From: Acidaminococcaceae bacterium
GTDB taxonomy: Bacteria; Bacillota; Negativicutes; Acidaminococcales; Acidaminococcaceae
DNA: 14,037 nucleotides
Assembly: GCA_003512125.1 (NCBI GenBank)
Contig: DOSQ01000185.1
Span: 1 to 14,037, forward strand
Direction: 5' to 3'
Shown here: positions 6,176-11,113 of the stretch, one piece after another
How positions within the stretch are numbered: position 1 is the first letter of the stretch
Layout of the letters: the number at the start of each line of letters is the position of its first letter
Notes under the pieces: model-generated
Databases searched by the model: none
What the model was told of the DNA's origin: nothing
The model's input: the letters and a program-made list of their open reading frames with translations, nothing else
Program-made: the position numbers and the translations under genes

Positions 6176-7119
6176 GCATACAGTTTATCATCACAAAATT
6201 TCTGGTTCGGCTTTCGGGAAGCAAGCGGATTACAGGACTGCCAAAGGACAGGATGCTGAAACAGATACACCGGCGCAATAAACTGAACAAGTTTTTTATC
6301 CCGGGTGACAGAAAATTTGTTTATCGTGATAAAAAGGTGCGCGTTGATAATCTGGACGGGGCAGCAGATGCGTTGAGCGGATGTTCCGCCGACTTCCATT
6401 GTCTGGCAATCAGTCATAAAGAGCAATCGAAACGGGCTATCTTGTGTGTGTACGGAGGGGGGTTACTGCTGGCGCCGCCCCGGATGTTTATAGGCTTTGC
6501 CAAAAAGATGGCGGCCAATACAGGGGCGGATGTGTGGTTCCCCTATTATCCGCTGTGTGATGAGTATACCATACGGGACAGCGTCCGTATGCTGTACGAA
6601 GTGTATACTGCCATGTCCCGGGAATACGAAGACGTGCGCTGGTACGGATATTCATCCGGCGGGGCGCTGTTGTTACTGTTAGGAGCCTACCTGAATGAAA
6701 GGAAAAGCTCCCTGCCCATGCCGAAAAAAATGGTGCTTATATCCCCGGGAGGAATACCTTCTACAGAAAAAGAGTGGACGAAGATGCAGGAGTTGAACAG
6801 CCGGGACGTAATGTTGTCTGCGCAGTACATGAAAACGATACAGCCATTACTGGCTCACGGCAACACAACGGTGCCGAAATGGATGCAGAGCTGTGACGGT
6901 GCGGATTTTTCAAACTTTCCTGAAACATGGATTTATTACGGAACTTCGGAAGTTCTTTCTGCCAAAGCAGAAGCTTATGATGAAATGCTGGCCAAAGCGG
7001 GGGTTCCGCATCATTTGAAAATGGCGCCGGGTATGCCTCATTGCTACTGCACGACAGTTTTTTTCCCGGAAGCACGGGAAGATTATGAGGAGACCATGCG
7101 GGTATTGAAGGAAGAGTAA
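6172..7119 (+). CDS. Alpha/beta hydrolase, hormone-sensitive-lipase-like esterase
   Basis: This 315-residue alpha/beta hydrolase has the nucleophile elbow G159-Y-S161-S-G163 (GYSSGGALLLLL). The oxyanion-hole loop of the HSL group, normally HGGG, appears as Y94-G-G-G97 (VYGGGLLLAPP). The acid position falls at GTSEVLS (Glu260 where most members have Asp), and the base is His290 in GMPHCY. The triad is therefore Ser161-Glu260-His290 with two unusual substitutions. The N-terminal ~85 residues (basic, with FLVRLSG and KFFIPG) form the cap that shapes the acyl pocket. There is no signal peptide, so it is probably cytoplasmic or peripheral. The start overlaps the stop of the MaoC hydratase gene by 4 bp, showing a common transcript, and a strong terminator follows 16 bp after the stop. 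Likely substrates are short or medium acyl esters or thioesters; the true one is unknown. Confidence 0.85.
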   Translation: MSIQFIITKFLVRLSGSKRITGLPKDRMLKQIHRRNKLNKFFIPGDRKFVYRDKKVRVDNLDGAADALSGCSADFHCLAISHKEQSKRAILCVYGGGLLLAPPRMFIGFAKKMAANTGADVWFPYYPLCDEYTIRDSVRMLYEVYTAMSREYEDVRWYGYSSGGALLLLLGAYLNERKSSLPMPKKMVLISPGGIPSTEKEWTKMQELNSRDVMLSAQYMKTIQPLLAHGNTTVPKWMQSCDGADFSNFPETWIYYGTSEVLSAKAEAYDEMLAKAGVPHHLKMAPGMPHCYCTTVFFPEAREDYEETMRVLKEE

Positions 7120-7135
7120 CTCCTGGTGGGTATAG

Positions 7136-7173
7136 AAAAGCAGCCGGTCGAAATGAATCGCTGGCTGCTTTTT
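7136..7173 (+). terminator. Rho-independent terminator of the LRAT-MaoC-hydrolase operon
   Basis: A 10-bp perfect stem (AAAAGCAGCC, 7136-7145, with GGCTGCTTTT, 7163-7172) is followed by a run of five T. It lies 16 bp after the hydrolase stop codon. Confidence 0.85.
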
Positions 7174-7241
7174 GAGTATGCGTGGTAGCTTTTTCCGATG
7201 GGGGAAAATGGATCATGTGTATGTCCGTCTGGTACCTTGGC

Positions 7242-8156
7242 TTATTTTTTATACGTATAAATCATTTTAAGCGCTTCCGTTGCATCGGCACATTTCAGAT
7301 AGGGCGGATGCGTTTTTTGTTCACCGGCGGCACTGCGCAGTGAGTTATTGTAATAATAATATCCTGTCAGGTTTTTCGCATTTGCGTTATCAGCGGAAAG
7401 GCTGTAATAGGTTCCATAGTTAAAGAGAAGAGCGCGGCCGACGATGTGATCCGGATCGGAATAGACGGCAAGCCGGAACGTATTATTCTTTTCCGCATCG
7501 AATTCGATTTCTACCGTTTCACCGTGTTCGCCCTGTTTATCCAGCGCGGTCTCCATGGTTTTGGCAACTTTGTAATACAGGATATTGGCAGAATTGGCAT
7601 TGACTGCCTTCTCCGTCCGGAAAAAGTGCAGTTTGTGTTTTTGTGTTAATGTTTCTATGCTTTGCGGCGTACAGTCCAGACGCAGTTCCGTGAAAAAACG
7701 GTGCAGGTCCGTTTTGGGAACGATATCCTGCGGTTTTTCCTTGTCCAGGAGCAGGGAAAGGGCAGTTCCAATAATCACAAAAAGGAAGATGATAACAAAA
7801 TCCCTGACGCGGGATTTTTTGCGCTTTTCCGGATCGGCGGAGGCTTTCCCGGAAACTTGTCCCGGCAACGGCTTTGCTTTATATTTGTCAGCGTCTCCCT
7901 CATTGCTGAGGTCAGCTTGATTCGCTTCGTTCTCTGTATCTTCGGATATATAAAACTCGTTACCGCAGTATTCGCAACGGGCATAATTGTTCTTTACGTC
8001 TGTTGCCAGCGTAGCACCGCAGTTAGGGCACTTCAGATTATAAATTTTCAAAATAGGGCACCGCCTTTCTTGAATTTTAAAGATTTTACTCGCGAAACCT
8101 CGGCTGAATTGTGTTATCGGTACCGTATTTATAATTGCACTTGTTAACGTTGGCAT
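7242..8156 (-). CDS. Zinc-ribbon, single-pass membrane protein with an antitoxin-like N-terminus
   Basis: From ATG 8156 the product is 304 residues. Residues 37-70 hold a zinc ribbon with two CxxC knuckles (C43PNC46 and C61EYC64). A low-complexity acidic then basic linker (~71-118) leads to one transmembrane helix (~119-137, FVIIFLFVIIGTALSLLL), and the remaining ~165 residues would lie outside the membrane. This layout (cytoplasmic zinc ribbon, linker, one helix, exported domain) is common in Firmicutes; the C-terminal domain is not recognised. Residues 1-26, including NTVPITQFSRGFASKIF, instead resemble the start of Phd/YefM antitoxins. A second plausible start is TTG 8051 (MKIYNLKCPNC), with AAAGGCGG 9-12 nt upstream, giving 269 residues. 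ATG 8156 has a GGAG site 8 nt away and a good promoter, so both starts are possible. Confidence 0.75.
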   Translation of the reverse strand: MPTLTSAIINTVPITQFSRGFASKIFKIQERRCPILKIYNLKCPNCGATLATDVKNNYARCEYCGNEFYISEDTENEANQADLSNEGDADKYKAKPLPGQVSGKASADPEKRKKSRVRDFVIIFLFVIIGTALSLLLDKEKPQDIVPKTDLHRFFTELRLDCTPQSIETLTQKHKLHFFRTEKAVNANSANILYYKVAKTMETALDKQGEHGETVEIEFDAEKNNTFRLAVYSDPDHIVGRALLFNYGTYYSLSADNANAKNLTGYYYYNNSLRSAAGEQKTHPPYLKCADATEALKMIYTYKK

Positions 8157-8180
8157 TTTAACATCTCCGGTCTTTAACCA

Positions 8181-8209
8181 ATTATATTATTGAAAGGTCA
8201 ATAAGCCAA
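8181..8209 (-). promoter_or_regulatory. Promoter for the minus-strand zinc-ribbon gene
   Basis: Read on the minus strand: -35 TTGGCT (8209-8204), a 17-bp spacer, then a perfect -10 TATAAT (8186-8181). Transcription would begin near 8174, about 18 nt before ATG 8156, with GGAG between. This supports translation from 8156. Confidence 0.6.
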
Positions 8210-8398
8210 TACATTTATCGTTAAATTTGTATATATTTCCCCGATTTCCAGGCCGAACCGCAGTAATACAATAAGGAAAAAATGAAACAACAAGATAATT
8301 GGGGGAAGTAATTTGATAAACAATAAGCTAAAATCCAGAATAATGTAAAACCGTCCGGGGGGACTTCATAAAAACAGAAAAAATAAACCGAGAGGACT
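8210..8398. other. A/T-rich intergenic region between divergent genes
   Basis: Together with the flanking promoters this forms a ~350-bp gap between divergent genes. It has no convincing gene. A 9-codon frame (8282-8311, MKQQDNWGK) follows a GGAAAA stretch but is too short to call. A CCGTCCGGGGGGAC G/C patch at 8350-8363 stands out from the A/T-rich surroundings but forms no clear hairpin. Confidence 0.5.
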
Positions 8399-8399
8399 G

Positions 8400-8427
8400 T
8401 TTATAGGTTATTTATTTTTGATATAAT
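8400..8427 (+). promoter_or_regulatory. Extended -10 promoter of the small-gene cluster
   Basis: A perfect -10 TATAAT (8422-8427) is preceded by TG at the extended -10 position (TGATATAAT). A weak -35 TTTATA (8400-8405) is 16 bp upstream. The leader to ATG 8508 would be about 75 nt. Confidence 0.6.
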
Positions 8428-8507
8428 AAATATATAAAGTATTGTTTAAAGGAAACCAATACAATAATCGTAGAATGATCAGGTAGGAATTATCGGAGGT
8501 GAAAACG

Positions 8508-8963
8508 ATGTTGAAAGGGAATAAGGCAATCATTATTGCAACAATTGTAGGTTTTATGGCAGGCAATATGGTATCTGTTCCAAAGGCAGACGCAGGAGGC
8601 ATATTGGGCGGATTAGGCAAAGCGGTCAAAACAGGCGGTATTGTCTGGTTGGTAGACAGGTATGGAAATGAACTGAATACCTTTATCAACAAGCTGACTG
8701 CGAAATACCCTGTTTCTGATTCATATGCAACTAAAGTAGTGCCTATTATTGCGGTTGGAAGCAAAGGTTACGTAGGGGCGGCTCAGATCAGCGGACCACG
8801 GGCCATGGTGGATAAATGTAAAGGTGCGTTGGCACTCGAAGGGGATTTCATGAACCGGACGTTTCGGGTACAAGCGCTGATACCGGTAGATTCGGTGGAC
8901 CCCTCTCATTGCACGCGTGTTCAGGGAGTAGGCGTAAGCGCCAAGATTGATGTGGCAATCTGA
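8508..8963 (+). CDS. Exported protein of unknown function
   Basis: This 151-residue protein starts at ATG 8508, 6 nt after GGAGGTG (8495-8501); the GTG at 8499 lies inside that site. The N-terminus is a signal peptide: basic MLKGNK, hydrophobic AIIIATIVGFMAG, and an ADA|GG cleavage site near residue 29. The mature part starts Gly-rich (GGILGGLGKAVKTGG), which resembles a glycine-zipper or membrane-inserting segment. It then has beta-type strands (VVPIIAVGSKGYVGAAQ; RTFRVQALIPV; RVQGVGVSAKIDVAI). Two cysteines (C104, C135) could form a disulfide outside the membrane. I do not recognise the family. It heads a same-strand run of four small genes, with the next one 15 bp downstream. Confidence 0.72.
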   Translation: MLKGNKAIIIATIVGFMAGNMVSVPKADAGGILGGLGKAVKTGGIVWLVDRYGNELNTFINKLTAKYPVSDSYATKVVPIIAVGSKGYVGAAQISGPRAMVDKCKGALALEGDFMNRTFRVQALIPVDSVDPSHCTRVQGVGVSAKIDVAI

Positions 8964-8978
8964 CATCAAGGAGGCACC

Positions 8979-9371
8979 ATGGCGAAATATTTAGGCGGGA
9001 TCGAAGATCCAACTGTTGAGATTACAGGCATATCCCAGCATTTTTTCTCATCGGGTTTTGATATACAGTACTACGATTACAAACTTGATACGTTGCAGGT
9101 CCAAGAGATGGATATCGCGAAATCTATTGTAAAATATGAAGAGGTAAGTGCCGAGATCCATTCTTCCCCCAATCGGACGGCAACTGGCGCATTGGCTGGG
9201 TATCTTGCGGGTGGCCCGGTGTGGGGGATCATCGGTGCTGCACTGAGTGGAAACCCTGCGCAGGAAAAACATGTGGTTCTCTGTGAACTGAACAATGGCT
9301 GGCGTTTTGCTGTAGAACTGGATAAGAACGAATACATGGCATGGAAAGAGGCCATGGATAAAAGGAATTAA
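8979..9371 (+). CDS. Glycine-zipper protein of unknown function
   Basis: This 130-residue protein has the ribosome site AAGGAGG (8968-8974), 4 nt before ATG 8979. Residues 68-91 are a hydrophobic Gly/Ala-rich segment (ATGALAGYLAGGPVWGIIGA) with small residues spaced as in glycine zippers, so a membrane-associated helical hairpin is likely. It is flanked by an N-terminal acidic/aromatic region (DIQYYDYKLDTLQVQEMDIA) and a C-terminal strand-helix block (HVVLCELNNGWRFAVELDKNEYMAWKEAM) of a type often seen next to such zippers in phage and plasmid proteins. There is no cleavable signal peptide. It sits between the exported protein and the DUF1653 gene and may act with the exported protein, which also has a Gly-rich patch. 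Function is unknown. Confidence 0.68.
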   Translation: MAKYLGGIEDPTVEITGISQHFFSSGFDIQYYDYKLDTLQVQEMDIAKSIVKYEEVSAEIHSSPNRTATGALAGYLAGGPVWGIIGAALSGNPAQEKHVVLCELNNGWRFAVELDKNEYMAWKEAMDKRN

Positions 9372-9399
9372 TATATGTGTAACAGAAAGATGTGAAGAA

Positions 9400-9654
9400 A
9401 TGATTGAGGAAAGACCTGTTCCAAAACCTAACGAAGTGTACCGTCATTTCAAAGGGAAACTGTACCTTATCATTACCGTTGCGAGCCATTCCGAAACCGG
9501 GGAACCCCATGTTGTGTATAAACATCTGTATGGTGACTATTCCGATTGCGTACGCCCGCTGGATATGTTTATGAGTGAAGTGGATCACGGGAAATATCCG
9601 GACGTGAAACAGAAATGGCGCTTTGAAAAAGTTGATATGAGCAAAAATGAGTAA
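9400..9654 (+). CDS. DUF1653-domain protein
   Basis: This 84-residue protein contains a DUF1653 domain over residues ~15-75: YRHFKGKLYLIITVASHSETGE, then VVYKHLYGDYSDCVRPLDMF, and finally the aromatic KWRFEKV. The HFKG, HSETGE, VVY-LYGD and VRPL-MF elements are the family signature in the expected order. DUF1653 is a small, widespread domain of unknown function, thought to adopt a compact beta-fold. The start at 9400 has only a weak site (GAAGAA), 28 bp after the previous stop. The next gene begins 11 bp downstream with a good site, so these genes look cotranscribed. Confidence 0.82.
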   Translation: MIEERPVPKPNEVYRHFKGKLYLIITVASHSETGEPHVVYKHLYGDYSDCVRPLDMFMSEVDHGKYPDVKQKWRFEKVDMSKNE

Positions 9655-9665
9655 GGAGTTATAGC

Positions 9666-10079
9666 ATGCTGGACGATGAAAGCAGGGTACATGAGACGGT
9701 CAAGTCCGTGTACCCGTATGAAACAGATGAAAGTACGGTTTGTGAGTATGTCCGCGCGGTGGTAAAGGCTGATCTGGCTGAGAAGTTCCCGTCCGGCCAT
9801 ACGGGCTGCCTGTCGACAGCTGTAGTGGAAGCCATAGCCGCAAACGTGTATTTCGATAAAAAGAAAGAGTTTGTGGATGACCGGGCGGGCGCGGATGTGT
9901 ACCTGCAGAACCATGCAGGCAATTCCTCATATGCTGTTGCCTTTACGGAAGGCGGGAAGAAGTATTGGATGATACATACCGGTTACGATGCGCTGCCTTC
10001 CTGTATCTCCGGCATCAGTCTGACAGTGGAACGACCGGCGCATCAATGCTGCTGCGGTGAGAGACTGGTTGAAGTGTGA
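9666..10079 (+). CDS. Unknown cysteine-containing protein (137 residues)
   Basis: The start ATG 9666 has AAGGAG (9653-9658) 7 nt upstream, overlapping the stop of the DUF1653 gene. The family is not recognised. The product is soluble, with no membrane helix or signal peptide. An N-terminal helical region (ESTVCEYVRAVVKADLAEKF) is followed by SGHTGCLSTAVVEAIAANVYF (42-63), a region with several small residues. Then come strands (SSYAVAFTEGGKKYWMIHTGYDAL) and a C-terminal stretch with three adjacent cysteines (C128-130), plus C26, C48 and C113. Such a cluster could bind metal or be redox-active, but no known motif fits. It is the last complete gene in the cluster. Its stop overlaps a GTG that opens a different frame with YjbQ-like sequence, described separately. 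Confidence 0.65.
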   Translation: MLDDESRVHETVKSVYPYETDESTVCEYVRAVVKADLAEKFPSGHTGCLSTAVVEAIAANVYFDKKKEFVDDRAGADVYLQNHAGNSSYAVAFTEGGKKYWMIHTGYDALPSCISGISLTVERPAHQCCCGERLVEV

Positions 10080-10186
10080 AAGACGAGATCTGCAGGCTCG
10101 TTTTGGGAACCTGGCAGGGAATCTATTTCTGCGAGTATGACAGGCCGAGGCACCGCAAAGTATATGTTAAAATAATACAGGGCTGA
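10076..10186 (+). pseudogene. C-terminal fragment of a YjbQ-family gene
   Basis: A 36-codon frame, from GTG 10076 to TGA 10184, encodes residues that match the C-terminal end of YjbQ/UPF0047 proteins (the secondary thiamine-phosphate synthase family): RLVLGTWQGIYFCEYD, then PRHRKVYVKII. The family is about 130-140 residues long; the N-terminal ~100 residues, including the catalytic HTTA-type region, are absent. An in-frame TGA at 10070 closes the frame upstream, and the other two frames before it show no YjbQ-like sequence. The GTG overlaps the stop of the upstream gene, so it may still be translated, but it cannot be a functional enzyme. I read it as a deletion or insertion relic. Confidence 0.7.
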
Positions 10187-10243
10187 ATTAATTGTTTAAT
10201 GTACTGATTTTGTTCAGTTTAGTCATTTTATTTCGTTCAATAT

Positions 10244-10274
10244 CACGAATAATGTAAATACATTAATTTTCGTG
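10244..10274. repeat. Imperfect inverted repeat
   Basis: The arms CACGAATAATGTA (10244-10256) and TACATTA-ATT-TTCGTG (10259-10274) pair over 13 bp around a 2-nt centre, with a 3-nt bulge (ATT) in the right arm. It lies in A/T-rich DNA just before a terminator and could be part of a composite hairpin or an operator. Confidence 0.5.
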
Positions 10275-10275
10275 G

Positions 10276-10304
10276 GGCAAAAAAATCGCGATTTTGCCTT
10301 TTTT
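10276..10304 (+). terminator. Rho-independent terminator closing the accessory gene run
   Basis: The stem GGCAAAA (10276-10282) with TTTTGCC (10292-10298) can be extended by TCG/CGA across a 3-nt A bulge. It is followed by six T (10299-10304). It faces the + strand and is about 90 bp after the YjbQ relic. Confidence 0.65.
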
Positions 10305-10345
10305 CACTTTCGCAAACTAAAGTTTTTTATTTGGGGAAAAATAAA

Positions 10346-10371
10346 AGGAACCGCACAACCATGCGGTTCCT
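10346..10371 (-). terminator. Terminator of the tRNA-Pro transcript
   Basis: A 10-bp stem (AGGAACCGCA, 10346-10355, with TGCGGTTCCT, 10362-10371) has a 6-nt loop. On the minus strand it is followed by TTTTATTTTT. It lies 13 bp past the CCA end of the tRNA. Confidence 0.85.
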
Positions 10372-10384
10372 GAGTGTTTAATTT

Positions 10385-10461
10385 TGGTCGGGGCGGCGAG
10401 ACTCGAACTCACGGCCTCTTGTACCCGAAACAAGCGCGCTACCAAACTGCGCCACGCCCCG
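10385..10461 (-). tRNA. tRNA-Pro (anticodon CGG)
   Basis: Read on the minus strand, acceptor arm CGGGGCG pairs with CGCCCCG and is followed by discriminator A and an encoded CCA (3' end at 10385). The D-arm is GCGC-AGTTTGGTA-GCGC-like. The anticodon stem CTTGT/ACAAG encloses loop TTCGGGT, so the anticodon is CGG and reads the Pro codon CCG. The T-arm contains the TTCGAGT loop. At 77 nt it is complete and has its own consensus promoter and terminator. Confidence 0.95.
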
Positions 10462-10472
10462 ACAACATGCTT

Positions 10473-10501
10473 ATTATAGATGATTCATTACGATTTGTCA
10501 A
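10473..10501 (-). promoter_or_regulatory. Full-consensus sigma-A promoter for tRNA-Pro
   Basis: On the minus strand, -35 TTGACA (10501-10496), a spacer of exactly 17 bp, and -10 TATAAT (10478-10473). All 12 bases match consensus. The -10 box is about 11 bp from the tRNA 5' end. Confidence 0.9.
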
Positions 10502-10520
10502 CTGGAAAATAAAAATAGTT

Positions 10521-10856
10521 TTATCCCTGGGTTACTACGCGGATATTGCTTACGTTAAACGCCTTGGAAATGGCAGGCAGTGCATCCCGTAAAATAAAGG
10601 TGCGATGCAGTTCGCTCTCCGCAACGATCAGACAGCGTTCTCCGGACACATTGATATTGTGGATACGGGTGATCAGCCGTTCAAACTCAGCATCGCCCAA
10701 TTCTTCGCGTAATGCCTTTAAACCTGGCATCAGCTGGGGCTTTTCTTTGGCAAACCTCTTTTCAATCGGGGAAAAGGGTACGGTTACAACACGTGCATCG
10801 CGGGCCACGACAAAATTCTCTTCATTCTCGCCCGGAACAACTAAATCGGGTCTCAT
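10521..10856 (-). CDS. Small protein of unknown function with a possible DnaA domain I-like fold
   Basis: The start is taken at ATG 10856 (111 residues), because AGGAGG sits 8 nt upstream; ATG 10880 lies before that site. The N-terminal ~45 residues (RPDLVVPGENEENFVVARDARVV...) are polar and probably extended. The second half has a helix (LKALREELGDAEFERLITRIHNI), then a strand (GERCLIVAES), a helix (LHRTFILRDALPAISKAF) and a final strand (NIRVV). This order and spacing recall DnaA domain I, where a helix pair precedes a strand, a helix with the F--W/Y pattern and a last strand. The resemblance is by eye only, and the family is not known to me. The gene has a strong own promoter and ends 20 bp before the tRNA-Pro -35 box, with no terminator in between, so read-through into the tRNA is likely. 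Confidence 0.7.
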   Translation of the reverse strand: MRPDLVVPGENEENFVVARDARVVTVPFSPIEKRFAKEKPQLMPGLKALREELGDAEFERLITRIHNINVSGERCLIVAESELHRTFILRDALPAISKAFNVSNIRVVTQG

Positions 10857-10929
10857 TTTAACATCCTCCTGTATCTTCATCTTGCTTTTTCACACTTACT
10901 TATGCAATACGTTTTTTTTGCATATGAAT

Positions 10930-10958
10930 ATTATATGTAATTCCGGCGGCCGCGTCAA
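10930..10958 (-). promoter_or_regulatory. Promoter of the minus-strand small protein gene
   Basis: On the minus strand, -35 TTGACG (10958-10953), a 17-bp spacer, and -10 TATAAT (10935-10930). It lies back to back with the tyrS promoter. Confidence 0.8.
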
Positions 10959-10969
10959 GAAAACATTCC

Positions 10970-10998
10970 TTGCAGTAATAAGGAAAATGAGTTAAAAT
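10970..10998 (+). promoter_or_regulatory. Probable tyrS promoter
   Basis: -35 TTGCAG (10970-10975), a 17-bp spacer, -10 TAAAAT (10993-10998). The leader to ATG 11114 would be roughly 110 nt and contains the hairpin listed next. Confidence 0.55.
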
Positions 10999-11049
10999 AT
11001 TATATACTTATAACTACGGATACAATTGAGATTTGTATCTACGCATGGA

Positions 11050-11073
11050 CACTCCCCTGTGCTGTGGGGTGTG
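11050..11073 (+). promoter_or_regulatory. Leader hairpin upstream of tyrS
   Basis: CAC-T-CCCC (11050-11057) can pair with GGGG-T-GTG (11066-11073), with one T:T mismatch and an 8-nt loop. A short T run (11080-11084) follows. It might be an attenuator, but no T-box consensus is seen. Confidence 0.4.
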
Positions 11074-11113
11074 TTCAAATTTTTGGTTAAAGTTTCAGGA
11101 GGAAGTAAGATCA

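Noticed and set aside
5759..7119. Polyhydroxyalkanoate synthesis cluster (PhaJ plus a PHA depolymerase or synthase)
   Set aside because: The hydrolase has a GYSSG elbow and HSL-type layout, not a PhaC lipase-box Cys or a depolymerase signature, and no phasin or synthase gene is present.
8282..8311. Nine-codon frame with a possible ribosome site
   Set aside because: Too short to distinguish from chance, with no hairpin or codon pattern suggesting a leader peptide.
9666..10186. The unknown Cys protein and the YjbQ-like tail as one gene with a frameshift
   Set aside because: They are in different frames, and the Cys protein shows no similarity to the first part of YjbQ, so a simple frameshift does not explain the tail.
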